This document shows positions 48,128 through 57,344 of a DNA stretch of 64,000 nucleotides, one piece after another. The stretch is from Marivita sp. GX14005 (GTDB lineage: Bacteria; Pseudomonadota; Alphaproteobacteria; Rhodobacterales; Rhodobacteraceae), in assembly GCF_023370775.1 (NCBI RefSeq), contig NZ_JAMCCQ010000001.1, positions 496,001 to 560,000 on the forward strand. Direction: 5' to 3'. The position numbers and the translations under genes were made by a program. How positions within the stretch are numbered: position 1 is the stretch's first letter; each line of letters starts with the position of its first letter. The notes beneath the pieces are model-generated. The model saw only the letters and a program-made list of their open reading frames with translations. It made no database searches and had not been told where the DNA came from.

Positions 48128-51100
48128 TCAGGCCGGATCGGACGCGCCGCGTCTCCCGGTGATCCGGCGGCGCACGCCCGCATAGAGCGCCGCATAGGCC
48201 GGGACCAGCACCATTTGCAGGACTGAGACGAACAGCACCCCTGCCCCGAGGCTGACGGCAGTGGGGATCAGGAACTGCGCCTGCACCGAGGTTTCCAGCA
48301 CCAGCGGAGTGATCCCGAGAAAAGTCGTCAACGTGGTCAGCATGACCGGTCGGAAGCGGCTGAGCGTCGCTTCCACGATCGCCTCCTGCGGCGGCGTGCC
48401 GCCTGCTTCGGCTTCCTGAATGAAATCGACGATAAGCAAGCTGTCATTGACGATCACCCCGGCCAGCCCGACGATCCCGAACATCGACAGCAGCGTCAGA
48501 TCGAGCCCGAGGATCGCATGGCCGATCACCGCACCAAGCGCGCCGAAGGGAATGACCAGCAGCACGATGGCGGGCCGGCCATAGCTGCCGAAGGCGAGCG
48601 CCAGAATGGCGTAGATCGCAAAAAGCGCGAGCAGGAAATTGAACGCAAGCGCGCCCGAGAAACGCCCCGCCTCCTCCTGCTCGCCGCCCGCCGATACGTC
48701 GAGCGCCGGATAATCCTCCTTGAGCTGCGGCACGATGGTCTGCATGAGCCATGCCGTTTCGGCGCCGCCGGTGGTGATCGCCGTGTCCACATCCGCCGAC
48801 AGGGTGGTGATGGTGCGCCCGTCAACGCGTGTGATCGTCAATGGCGCGCGGTCGAAGGCCAGATCGGCCAGAACCGTGATCGGCAGCATCGCGTCCGATC
48901 CCGCCACGGGGATTTTCAGCGCCAGGAGATCGGCGATGGAATCGCGTTGATCGGGCACAAGGCGCAGGCGCACATCCACCTCCTCGCGGTCACGGGCGAA
49001 CTGGTCGATCAGCGTGCCAAAAAACGCCGCGCGCACGGTGGTCGCGATATCGGACGCGCTGACGCCGAAGGCCTGCGCGGCGGGGCGCGGATCGATGGCG
49101 ATCTCGCGTGCGGCGCTGAACCGGTCGTCGCGGATGTCCAGAACCCCGTCGCGCCCGGCCAGCGCCTCGCGCATCCGGCGCACCGCCGCATCGCGCGTGG
49201 CTTCGTCCTCCGCCGTCACTTCGAGCAGGATCGGCGCACCGACCCCGATCACCGAGGAGGAAAACAGAACCTCCCGCGCGCCGGGCACCCCGCCCACCGC
49301 TTCGCGCCAGGCTTGCCGGAACCGCTCCGCCGACAGATCCCGTTCGTTCGCATCGGCCAGCTTGACCTCGATCTTCGCGGTTGCGCCCGTGGCGGTGGCA
49401 CTGGCACCACCCGGCCCGCCCGCCGAATTGGAGAACCCGACCGTGATCGCCGTGGCCTGCACGATATCGGGCGCTCCAAGCTCCTCCGCAGCCCGGCGGG
49501 CGGCGGCAACGAAGCGATCCGCGCGCGCGAGCGTCTCATCTTGGCTTGTGCCTTCGGGAAAGCGCAGCTCGGCGGTGACGAAATTGCCCTCGATCTGCGG
49601 AAAGAATGTGAACTTGACGACACCTCCCGCGATCAGCCCCGCACCTGCAATGGCGAGCGAAAGGCAGGTCGCGAAGGTAAACAGCGGATGCCGCACGGCC
49701 CCCGTGACAACGCGGCGGAGCGGCCCTTCGCGGAAACGCCGAAAGCGCCGGTCCACGAAACGCCGCGCCGCTTCCGTCAGGCGCCGTGGCGAAAACCGGC
49801 GCGGATCGGTCATCGAGATATGACTGAGATGCGTTGGCAGGATCAGGAAGCTCTCGATCAGCGACACGGTCAGAACGTAGATCACGACAGCGGCCACGGG
49901 CGAGATGAAAGACCCCGACGACCCCGGCAAAAAGAGCAGCGGCACGAAGGCGAAAATCGTCGTGGTGACGGAAAAGAGGATCGGACGCCAGACGCGCAAC
50001 GTGCCTTCGCGCGCCGCCTCGGCTCCGTCGCCGCTTTCCTCCAGCCGGGAAAAGACATTCTCACCCACTACGATCGCGTCATCGACAACGATCCCGAGCG
50101 CGAGGATGAAGCCGAAAAGCGAAAGCTGGTTGATGGTCGGCCCCAGGATCAGCATGGGCGCGAAGGCTCCGATGAAGGCAACGCCCACCCCGACGGCGAC
50201 CCAGGCCGCGATGCGCAGGTCGAGAAAGAGCGTCAGCAGCAGCAGGATCAGCGCCGCGCCGATGAGCCCGTTCTTGACCAGCAGGTCGATCCGGCCTTGC
50301 AGGATATCGCCCTGATTGCGCCAGATCGTCGCTTGGATATCGCTCGGCAGGGAGGGACGCAGATCGGTTTCGACATAGTCCAGCACCGTGTCCGTGATCG
50401 CCGGCACCTGTTCAGAGGCCGCCCGGTTGATCGATACATAGACCGCCGGATCGCCGCCCAGCGTCGAACGGATGGCGCTTTCGGACAGATCATCGGAAAC
50501 GCGGGTGATGTCGCCCAGCGATACGGTCGCGCCGGTGTCGTCGGTGAAGATCACGATATCGCGGTATTGGCCGGCGGCTTCAGCTTCCGCCTCGGTGCGG
50601 ATCTGCAAATCCGTCCGGCCGGTATCGATCTGCCCGCCGGTCAGGTCCAGCGATTGCGCAGACACGAGGCGGCCAAGCTCGACAAGCCCGATGCCGTAGG
50701 ATTCCAGCGTCTCGCGGGTGATTTCGATGTCGATCTGATCTTCGGGCACGCCCGAGATCGTGACCTGGCTGATCCCGGCCAAATCGGTCAACTCATCCCG
50801 CACCCGTTCGGCAAGCGCCTTGAGCGAGGCGCGTGGCACCGGCCCGTGCAGGGCGATCTGCACCGCCAGTTCCGTCGGCTCGACCTTGGCGATACGCGGC
50901 GCTTCGGCGCCTTCGGGCAAGGTTCCGATCCGCGCGATTTCGGTTTCGATGTCGTTCTCGACATCATCGACATTCGCCCCGCGCGTCAGTTCGGCGCTCA
51001 CCGTGCCGAGCCCGCGCGAGGCGGTCGAGGTGAGCTTGCGCACCCCTTCAAGCCCCTGAAGCTGCTGTTCGATCGGGGTCAGGACCGCGTCGGCCACTTC

Positions 51101-51274
51101 GGACGGGCTGGCACCGGGATACACCGTGGTCACGGTGACGGTGCCGGTCGCGATCTCGGGAAAGGTGCGCACCGTCACGTTTAAAAGCGCCGCCACCCCC
51201 GCCGCGATAAGCGACAGCATCAGCAAATTGGCCGCCACGCGATTACCGAGGAACCATTTGATGAGCCCGGCCAT
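48128..51274 (-). CDS. RND efflux pump inner-membrane protein
   Basis: A 1048-aa AcrB/HAE1-type proton-driven exporter. The TM4 region carries LALGIVVDDAIVVGENVF with the two Asp of the proton relay. Two large periplasmic loops are present. It ends three bases from eutE, converging. Substrate is not readable from sequence. It overlaps the adaptor gene upstream by one base (TGATG). Confidence 0.9.
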   Translation of the reverse strand: MAGLIKWFLGNRVAANLLMLSLIAAGVAALLNVTVRTFPEIATGTVTVTTVYPGASPSEVADAVLTPIEQQLQGLEGVRKLTSTASRGLGTVSAELTRGANVDDVENDIETEIARIGTLPEGAEAPRIAKVEPTELAVQIALHGPVPRASLKALAERVRDELTDLAGISQVTISGVPEDQIDIEITRETLESYGIGLVELGRLVSAQSLDLTGGQIDTGRTDLQIRTEAEAEAAGQYRDIVIFTDDTGATVSLGDITRVSDDLSESAIRSTLGGDPAVYVSINRAASEQVPAITDTVLDYVETDLRPSLPSDIQATIWRNQGDILQGRIDLLVKNGLIGAALILLLLTLFLDLRIAAWVAVGVGVAFIGAFAPMLILGPTINQLSLFGFILALGIVVDDAIVVGENVFSRLEESGDGAEAAREGTLRVWRPILFSVTTTIFAFVPLLFLPGSSGSFISPVAAVVIYVLTVSLIESFLILPTHLSHISMTDPRRFSPRRLTEAARRFVDRRFRRFREGPLRRVVTGAVRHPLFTFATCLSLAIAGAGLIAGGVVKFTFFPQIEGNFVTAELRFPEGTSQDETLARADRFVAAARRAAEELGAPDIVQATAITVGFSNSAGGPGGASATATGATAKIEVKLADANERDLSAERFRQAWREAVGGVPGAREVLFSSSVIGVGAPILLEVTAEDEATRDAAVRRMREALAGRDGVLDIRDDRFSAAREIAIDPRPAAQAFGVSASDIATTVRAAFFGTLIDQFARDREEVDVRLRLVPDQRDSIADLLALKIPVAGSDAMLPITVLADLAFDRAPLTITRVDGRTITTLSADVDTAITTGGAETAWLMQTIVPQLKEDYPALDVSAGGEQEEAGRFSGALAFNFLLALFAIYAILALAFGSYGRPAIVLLVIPFGALGAVIGHAILGLDLTLLSMFGIVGLAGVIVNDSLLIVDFIQEAEAGGTPPQEAIVEATLSRFRPVMLTTLTTFLGITPLVLETSVQAQFLIPTAVSLGAGVLFVSVLQMVLVPAYAALYAGVRRRITGRRGASDPA

Positions 51275-52545
51275 CAGCGCACCGGCTCCGGCTTGCCCTC
51301 ATTCTGCACGGTTTCGAGCCGGACCCGTTGACCGGCAACCGCGTCGGGCAGATCGCTGAGCATGACCCGCGCGCCCGCTGGCAGCGCCTCTGCCGCGATG
51401 AGAACCCTCGTCTCGCCGCGCTGCAGGGGCCGGACATCGCGCCGGTCCAGAACGCCGTCTTCGATCACCCAGATCGTTCCGCGCCCCTTGACCGCTTCGG
51501 GCGGCACGGACACGATATTGCGGTTTTCAAGACTGACCGGCAGTTCAAGTGCCACCAACTCGCCCACGCGGAGCGGACGGGAGCCGGCCCGGTCGCGCGA
51601 AAACGGATCGCGGACGGTCACGATCAGCCCGACCGTTCTTGTCTGCGGCGCGATATCGGGATCGACGGCTGTGACCTCGCCATAGGCCAGCACCCCGTCC
51701 GGCGCATCCGGCGCGCGCAGGATCACTTGGCCCCCGATGGCACGCTCGGCCTGCCCAAGCACGTCGAGATCGGGCGGCGTCAGGCCCATCTCGATCTCCG
51801 CTCCGCCTGCCGATACGAGTGTTCCGACCGGCACGCCCGGCTGCACGAGCGCGCCGGGCGCGGCGGATTGTTCGGTCACGAACGCATCGAAAGGTGCCGT
51901 GACGATGGCCTGATCGCGGCGGTCGCGCGCCTGTGTCAGCGCGGCTTCGGCGGCTGTCAGATCCGCCTCGGCGATGGCGACCTTGACGATCGCCTGTTGC
52001 AACCGCGCTTCAGAGGCGAACTCGCGCTCTTCGAGCTGTTCCTGGCGTTCACGCGCGATACGCGCCTCGGCCAAGGCGGCCTCTGCCTGTTCGACCCCTG
52101 CTTCGGCGCTGGCGATATCGGCCTCGATCCGCCCGGTATCGAGCCGGATCAGCAGCGCGCCGTCCTGCACGAAGGCACCCGTGCGAAACGTATCGCCGAC
52201 CTCTACGATGCGACCGCCGATTTCGGCGGCGACCTCCACGCTTTCATCGGCGCGCACGAAGCCGGTCTGACGAATGGTCAGGCGGTCCGCCCGCTCGGCA
52301 AGCGCGCTGCGCACGAGCGGCGGCTGAGGGGGCGGCTTGGCCTCCCGGTCCTCGGGGCGGGACAGGAACCAGAACACCGCCGCGCCGAGCGCGAGAACCG
52401 CCAGCCCGGCCAGAAGCCAGAGCCATCCGCGCTTTTTTTGCGATGGCTCGTCATTCTCGCCGTCGGGCGCGCCGGGTTCGGGGCGGTGCAATTCGGGCGG
52501 GCCTTGCGGCTCCGGCGGGCCTTCCCGTTCCTCATCGGCCTTCAT
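51274..52545 (-). CDS. RND efflux periplasmic adaptor (MFP)
   Basis: A 423-aa adaptor. A Pro/Glu-rich cytoplasmic N-terminus (residues 1-36) is followed by a membrane helix (about 40-61), a lipoyl/hairpin domain with a long coiled coil (ASAEAGVEQAEAALAEARIARERQEQ), and a beta-barrel region. The start MKADEEREG was chosen because the longer frame overlaps the FAS1-PRC gene. No TolC gene is adjacent. Confidence 0.86.
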   Translation of the reverse strand: MKADEEREGPPEPQGPPELHRPEPGAPDGENDEPSQKKRGWLWLLAGLAVLALGAAVFWFLSRPEDREAKPPPQPPLVRSALAERADRLTIRQTGFVRADESVEVAAEIGGRIVEVGDTFRTGAFVQDGALLIRLDTGRIEADIASAEAGVEQAEAALAEARIARERQEQLEEREFASEARLQQAIVKVAIAEADLTAAEAALTQARDRRDQAIVTAPFDAFVTEQSAAPGALVQPGVPVGTLVSAGGAEIEMGLTPPDLDVLGQAERAIGGQVILRAPDAPDGVLAYGEVTAVDPDIAPQTRTVGLIVTVRDPFSRDRAGSRPLRVGELVALELPVSLENRNIVSVPPEAVKGRGTIWVIEDGVLDRRDVRPLQRGETRVLIAAEALPAGARVMLSDLPDAVAGQRVRLETVQNEGKPEPVR

Positions 52546-52558
52546 CGCGCCGCGCCGA

Positions 52559-53755
52559 TCATTCCTGCGCCTCCGCCGCGCCATCATCCAGGATAACGCC
52601 CCCATCGAGCGGGTCGATGGACACGGAGCGGATATCGACCCGCCGCGTTTCCGGCTCGCCGAACTCGAACAACCCGCCATCCAGCTCGACCACCAAAGCA
52701 TTGATGCGCGCACCCGAAAGCGAAATCACCAGATCGCCGACCTGCCCCATCTCGGTGCCGTCACTGCGGCGCACTGGCTTGCCGATCAGGGTTGTCACGG
52801 ACACCAGATCATTCGTCAACTCTATCGCATCTCTGGAATCGGCTGATCGCTCGTCCGCCATAGGTTCCGCTTCCATGTCGGCCGCTTCTGGTTCCGACTT
52901 GTTTGCCGCCTCCCGCGCCGGCTCTGCGGGAAGGGTCGTGATGCTCGGCTCCGTGTCCTCGCGCGTGCCTTCCTTGTCGCCTTTCGGTTGATCGCTCTTC
53001 GGATCGTAGACGGTGACGGTAACAGGTGCATCGGGGTCATTCGCGCTCTTTTCGGGCGATGCCTCCATTGCGTTCGTGTCGCCTGGAAGCGGGACGGTCG
53101 CGCCGTCATCGGAGGCCGCGATGTCGTCCACGTAGGTATTGTCCGGCGTGCCGCCCGTATCCGCGACTTCGCGATCCTGCGGCTGGAGGCTATCGGCGCG
53201 CTCTACGAAATCGGGCGGCAAAAGAACGCGGTCGATGCCGTGGATCAGAATCCCTGGCCCGGCGGCGATATTACCGAACACGATCCGCGCCTCGTTGGCA
53301 GCGCGGGCCTGCAGCAGCGGTTCAATCGCATCCGTACCGTCAGGCGGTGCGATCTGTACGGTCAACTCTCCACGCGTATAGGTCACGACCATGCGATCCC
53401 CGGAGCGTGTCCGCATCTCGACGGGAATGTCATCGGCCTCATGCGGGCCTGCAGGAACGAGATGCAACGACAGCAATTCGCGAAGCGCATCGGCGTGTTC
53501 GGGGTTCTCGAAACCCTGGGCGATCGCCTCGGGCAAGCGCTCGAACGCCTCGTCCGTGGGCGCGAAGAAGGTAAGCGGTCCGTCCCCGAGCGCATCGCCG
53601 AAACCGGCCGCGTCGATCGATCGCGACAGCGTGTCGAACCTGCCATCCGCGGCCAGCGTCTCGACAGCATCCGCCGCAAGCGCCGTGTTCGCCATGACAC
53701 TCGCGAAGATACACAGGATCGGTAATTTGAATGGACTGACAAGGTATACGCGCAT
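52559..53755 (-). CDS. FAS1 (fasciclin) plus PRC-barrel secreted protein
   Basis: A 398-aa exported protein. Signal peptide to about residue 27. Residues 30-180 are a fasciclin (FAS1) domain: LTFFAPTDEAFERLP and ILIHGIDRVLLPPDF are its H1 and H2 motifs. Residues 185-312 form an acidic, disordered linker. Residues 313-382 are a PRC-barrel (SVTTLIGKPVRRSDGTEMGQVGDLVISLSG). Both domains are known separately; the combination is unusual to me. First gene of the RND operon, 13 bases upstream of the adaptor. Confidence 0.78.
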   Translation of the reverse strand: MRVYLVSPFKLPILCIFASVMANTALAADAVETLAADGRFDTLSRSIDAAGFGDALGDGPLTFFAPTDEAFERLPEAIAQGFENPEHADALRELLSLHLVPAGPHEADDIPVEMRTRSGDRMVVTYTRGELTVQIAPPDGTDAIEPLLQARAANEARIVFGNIAAGPGILIHGIDRVLLPPDFVERADSLQPQDREVADTGGTPDNTYVDDIAASDDGATVPLPGDTNAMEASPEKSANDPDAPVTVTVYDPKSDQPKGDKEGTREDTEPSITTLPAEPAREAANKSEPEAADMEAEPMADERSADSRDAIELTNDLVSVTTLIGKPVRRSDGTEMGQVGDLVISLSGARINALVVELDGGLFEFGEPETRRVDIRSVSIDPLDGGVILDDGAAEAQE

Positions 53756-53941
53756 AATCCCTACTCTTCGAACGACCGGTCGAGCGTGATCCGGCTGGAT
53801 GCAAAGGCAACGCACTCAACTGGCGCGCCCGGCCTTGAAAGCAAGAAAACGCCGCCCCCGAACCGCAGGTTCCGACAGCGGCCCATCCGAACCGGCTGGG
53901 TATCATCGCCTTGACACCCGCTTGAGCCTGACGTAACGACA
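53756..53941. other. Leader region before the TPP riboswitch
   Basis: With the riboswitch this makes a 318-base gap. These 186 bases have no gene. They should hold the promoters of the FAS1-PRC operon (minus) and the thi operon (plus). I see no clear -35/-10. Confidence 0.45.
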
Positions 53942-54013
53942 CCTTCGCCGGGGGCGCTGCAAAGCTGAGACGTACCCTTTGAACCTGAACCAGATAATGC
54001 TGGCGGAGGGAGG
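53942..54013 (+). promoter_or_regulatory. TPP riboswitch (THI element)
   Basis: The conserved blocks CTGAGA (53965-53970), ACCCTTTGAACCTGA (53974-53988) and CCAG-ATAATG-CTGG (53990-54003) are all present in order. The closing helix P1 is 53942-53947 with 54004-54009. It senses thiamine pyrophosphate and controls the thiM operon that starts at 54074. Confidence 0.95.
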
Positions 54014-54044
54014 TCACAGTCGCTTTGGATAGACCGGCCTGTGC

Positions 54045-54068
54045 TCTTCCTCGCCCCAACGAGGAAGA
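54045..54068 (+). promoter_or_regulatory. Shine-Dalgarno-sequestering hairpin of thiM
   Basis: A perfect nine-base stem (54045-54053 with 54060-54068, loop six) buries GAGGAAG, the ribosome site of thiM. The alternative partner GAGGGAG (54006-54012) pairs with CTTCCTC (54046-54052). That alternative overlaps P1 of the riboswitch, so the two folds exclude each other and translation is off when TPP is bound. Confidence 0.82.
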
Positions 54069-54073
54069 CCAAG

Positions 54074-54850
54074 ATGGGTGACGACGACCTTCTTACCGCC
54101 TTGCGCGACAGCAATCCGCTCGTTCATTGCATCACGAATTACGTTGCGATGAATATCGCCGCGAATGTGGTCCTCGCAGCCGGTGCCTCGCCCGCAATGC
54201 TCCATGCGACTGAAGAGATCGAGGATTTCACCCCTGTCTGCGGTGCGTTGACGATCAACATCGGCACGCTTTCCGCACCTTGGGTGGACGGCATGGTTGC
54301 GGCGGCGAAAACGGCTGGCGCGCATGACATTCCCTGGGTGCTCGACCCGGTGGCGCATTTCGTCAGCGGGTATCGCAGAGATGTCGCGCAGAAGCTCCTC
54401 TCCCTGCGCCCCGCCATCCTTCGCGGAAACGCGTCTGAAATCCTGGCACTCGCCGGCGAAGGCGGATCGGGAAAAGGCGCCGATAGCGGCGACAGTGTGG
54501 AGGCGGCCGAAGATGCCGCACAAGCTTTGGCGCGCCAGACCGGCGCGGTCGTCGCAGTGACAGGGCCGGTGGATTTCGTGACCGATGCCGCGCGGTCTGC
54601 GCGAGTTGCGGGAGGCTCCGCGCTGATGCCCAAGATCACCGCGCTCGGATGTTCGCAAACCGCGCTCATGGGCGCCTATGCTGCGATCGGGCCGGCGTTC
54701 GACGCGGCGCTTGCTGCGCTAGCGCATTTCAAGGCCGCCGGCAACGTCGCGGCACAGAAGGCGCAGGGGCCGGGCAGTTTCCAGGTTCATTTCCTCGATG
54801 CGCTGGCCGCCGTTCAGCCCGGCAATGTGCGCGCGACGGTGCGGTCATGA
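54074..54850 (+). CDS. thiM: Hydroxyethylthiazole kinase ThiM
   Basis: A 258-aa kinase with NPLVHCITNYVAMNIAANVVLAAGASPAM, DPVAHFVSGYRRD and the C-terminal TALGCSQTALMGAYAA, matching ThiM. It phosphorylates the thiazole moiety, a salvage step of thiamine synthesis. The start MGDDDLL follows the sequestered GAGGA. Confidence 0.93.
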   Translation: MGDDDLLTALRDSNPLVHCITNYVAMNIAANVVLAAGASPAMLHATEEIEDFTPVCGALTINIGTLSAPWVDGMVAAAKTAGAHDIPWVLDPVAHFVSGYRRDVAQKLLSLRPAILRGNASEILALAGEGGSGKGADSGDSVEAAEDAAQALARQTGAVVAVTGPVDFVTDAARSARVAGGSALMPKITALGCSQTALMGAYAAIGPAFDAALAALAHFKAAGNVAAQKAQGPGSFQVHFLDALAAVQPGNVRATVRS

Positions 54851-55482
54851 GCGATCTGCGCCGCAAACTGCGCCTCTACCTCGTCACCGATCCGAAGCTC
54901 TGCGCGCCGCTTGGCATCATCGAAACGGTGCGCCGCGCGGTTGTTGGCGGGGTGAGCATGGTTCAACTGCGCGACAAGACCGCGACGACACGAGAAAGGA
55001 TCGCAGTGGCGCGAGAGGTGAAACTGGCGCTGGCGGGACGCGGCGTGCCTGTCGTCATCAATGATGATGTGGCTGCGGCCGTGGCTGCGGATGTGGACGG
55101 CGCGCATATCGGGCAAGGCGACATGACCCCGGCGGAGGCCCGCGCGCAGCTGGGGCCGGACAGGATTCTCGGCCTGTCCTGCGAAACTGCCGACGCGGTG
55201 CGCGCGGCTGATCCCGCGGTCGTGGATTACCTCGGGCTCGGCCCGGTTTTCGGCACCGCGACGAAACCCGATCACGTGGCGCCCATCGGCTGGGAGGGTC
55301 TTGGGCACCTCGTGGCGCTCACGCCGCTGCCCTCGGTCGCCATCGGCGGGTTGAAGGCCGATCATAGGCAAGCGGCCCGCGACGCGGGCGCCGATGGTGT
55401 GGCGGTCGTTTCGGCCATTTGCGGCCAGCCGGATGTGACCGCCGCCGCGCGGGCTTTTGGAACAGGAGGGACAAACCAATGA
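54847..55482 (+). CDS. thiE: Thiamine-phosphate synthase ThiE
   Basis: A 211-aa enzyme with VQLRDKTATTRERIAVA, VINDDVAAA, DGAHIGQGDM and YLGLGPVFGTATKPDH, the motifs of ThiE. It joins the pyrimidine and thiazole phosphates. It overlaps thiM by four bases (ATGA). Confidence 0.94.
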   Translation: MSDLRRKLRLYLVTDPKLCAPLGIIETVRRAVVGGVSMVQLRDKTATTRERIAVAREVKLALAGRGVPVVINDDVAAAVAADVDGAHIGQGDMTPAEARAQLGPDRILGLSCETADAVRAADPAVVDYLGLGPVFGTATKPDHVAPIGWEGLGHLVALTPLPSVAIGGLKADHRQAARDAGADGVAVVSAICGQPDVTAAARAFGTGGTNQ

Positions 55483-56285
55483 TCGCAAATGTTCTGAGCA
55501 TCGCCGGGTCCGATCCGTCCGGCGGCGCGGGCATCCAGGCCGATCTCAAGGCCATCTCGGCCAATGGCGCCTATGCGATGGCGGCAATCACCGCGCTGAC
55601 CGCGCAGAACACGCAAGGCGTGAGCGGGATTCACACAGTCCCGTCCGACTTCGTGCGAAAGCAGATCGAGGCCGTTCGGGACGACATTCGCATCGATGCG
55701 GTCAAGATCGGGATGATCGCGAATGCCGAAATCGCCAGTGCTGTCGCGGACGCACTGGAAGGCTGCGCCGCACCGATCGTGCTCGATCCGGTGATGATCG
55801 CCAAGGGCGGCGCGCCGCTTTTGCAACCCGATGCGGCGGCGGCGCTGCGCGAGCGGCTGTTGCCGATGGCCGCCGTGCTGACCCCCAACCTGCCGGAGGC
55901 CGCGCAGTTGCTGGGTGTCGAAACGGCGCAGACGCGCGCGGAAATGGAACGGCAGGGGCGCGCGCTGATGGCGCTCGGGCCGCGTGCCATTCTCATGAAA
56001 GGCGGCCATCTCGACGGTGCGGACAGCCCCGACTGCCTGATCACGCCTGGTGGCACGACCTGGTTCGACGCGCAGCGCACAACGACGCGCAACACGCACG
56101 GCACGGGCTGCACCCTGTCAGCCGCGCTCGCTGCCCGGATCGCGCAAGGGCACGCCCTGCCCGACGCGGCTGCGTTGGCGAAGGCCTATGTCGCACGCGC
56201 GATCGCGCATGCCGATGAACTCACCGTCGGATCGGGCCATGGTCCTACACATCATTTTGCCGAAATAACAGGAGTGACCCCATGA
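55479..56285 (+). CDS. thiD: HMP/HMP-phosphate kinase ThiD
   Basis: A 268-aa ribokinase-fold enzyme. SIAGSDPSGGAGIQADLKAI is the family N-terminus and TRNTHGTGCTLSAALAA holds the catalytic Asp/Gly region. It phosphorylates the hydroxymethyl-pyrimidine twice. It overlaps thiE by four bases. Confidence 0.94.
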   Translation: MIANVLSIAGSDPSGGAGIQADLKAISANGAYAMAAITALTAQNTQGVSGIHTVPSDFVRKQIEAVRDDIRIDAVKIGMIANAEIASAVADALEGCAAPIVLDPVMIAKGGAPLLQPDAAAALRERLLPMAAVLTPNLPEAAQLLGVETAQTRAEMERQGRALMALGPRAILMKGGHLDGADSPDCLITPGGTTWFDAQRTTTRNTHGTGCTLSAALAARIAQGHALPDAAALAKAYVARAIAHADELTVGSGHGPTHHFAEITGVTP

Positions 56286-57016
56286 CGACGCCCTTGCCTG
56301 ACTCCACCGAACATGACTACGGCCGCACCGTCGCATTGTGGCGCGCAGGGTGCGAAGCGGAATGGGCCGCCTATACTCGCCATGCCTTTGTCGAGGGGTT
56401 GTCGGACGGAACACTGCCCCGCGCCGCGTTTCTGCATTACCTCGTTCAGGATTACGTCTTTCTGATCCACTTCTCGCGCGCCTGGTCGATGGGCGTCATC
56501 AAGTCCGAAACATTGGAGGAGATGAAGACCTGTGCCCGTTCGGTCAACGGGTTCGTCAATTACGAGATGAACCTGCATATCCGCACCTGCGCGGCCGAAG
56601 AGATCGACGAGGAAACCCTGTTCAACGCGACCGAGGAATTCGAGAACCTTGCCTATACGCGCTATGTGATGGATGCCGGGCTGCAGGGCGATTTCCTCGA
56701 TCTTCTGGCCGCGCTCGCGCCCTGCTGTTTCGGCTATGCGGAGATCGGCACGCGGCTCTCCGTCGTCGCTAGGTCCGACACGCCCTATCGCGCGTGGATC
56801 GACACCTATGCAGGCAGTGAATATCAAGGTGCGATGATCGAACTCGGCCAAATGATCGACCGCGCCATTGCCCGGCGGCTGGGCAGCTCGCCGGAAACCT
56901 GCCCGCGCTGGCCGGAACTTCAAAAGCGCTTCGCCACCGCCACCCGGCTGGAGGCCGCATTCTGGAGCATGGGGCTTCGGGGGCGGCAGGATACCGTTCA
57001 GGCGGTGACGTCCTGA
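56282..57016 (+). CDS. tenA: TenA/thiaminase II
   Basis: A 244-aa all-helical TenA protein with FLHYLVQDYVFLIHFSRAW, and a cysteine at ALAPCCFGYAEIG, which is the TenA active-site cysteine region. It recovers the pyrimidine moiety from degraded thiamine. Last gene of thiM-thiE-thiD-tenA; overlaps thiD by four bases. Confidence 0.9.
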   Translation: MTTPLPDSTEHDYGRTVALWRAGCEAEWAAYTRHAFVEGLSDGTLPRAAFLHYLVQDYVFLIHFSRAWSMGVIKSETLEEMKTCARSVNGFVNYEMNLHIRTCAAEEIDEETLFNATEEFENLAYTRYVMDAGLQGDFLDLLAALAPCCFGYAEIGTRLSVVARSDTPYRAWIDTYAGSEYQGAMIELGQMIDRAIARRLGSSPETCPRWPELQKRFATATRLEAAFWSMGLRGRQDTVQAVTS

Positions 57017-57344
57017 CGTTCCTTGCGCTTGCTGGGGCGCTCGTTTTTCGAACGAAGCGACGTGCAGATCATCCAATTGATGCTGCATTTGGCAGATCGG
57101 GGTGAGATATGCGGCGAAGGGATCGGTCCGGTAAAGTTATAGCCGGAAACCCGACGCGAATCTGACGTTTCACGTAGCGGCATCCGCGACGGCAAACCCT
57201 ATGTGATCACGGCCAAATTGGCTGTGATCACAAACACCGCTTTTTTCGGCTGGTTTCTGCCTCTGCGTCAAAAAGGCCTTAAACCTTGCCTGTATACCAT
57301 CGTATATCAGCCCGGATCGCAGCAACAAACGGGACGGTTGACCG
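57017..57344. other. Intergenic region between tenA and sucC
   Basis: 328 bases without a gene. It contains a 31-base palindrome at 57202-57232 and a T-run at about 57241-57246. The short frames here have no family or ribosome site. sucC promoter is expected to the right of the palindrome. Confidence 0.55.
57202..57232. promoter_or_regulatory. 31-base palindrome upstream of sucC
   Basis: Two 15-base arms (TGTGATCACGGCCAA and its near-perfect complement) surround a central A, with one mismatch. Each arm contains GTGATCAC, itself a palindrome. It could be an operator for the suc genes, or the thi operon terminator, since TTTTTT follows nine bases later. The symmetry favours a protein-binding site. 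Confidence 0.5.
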
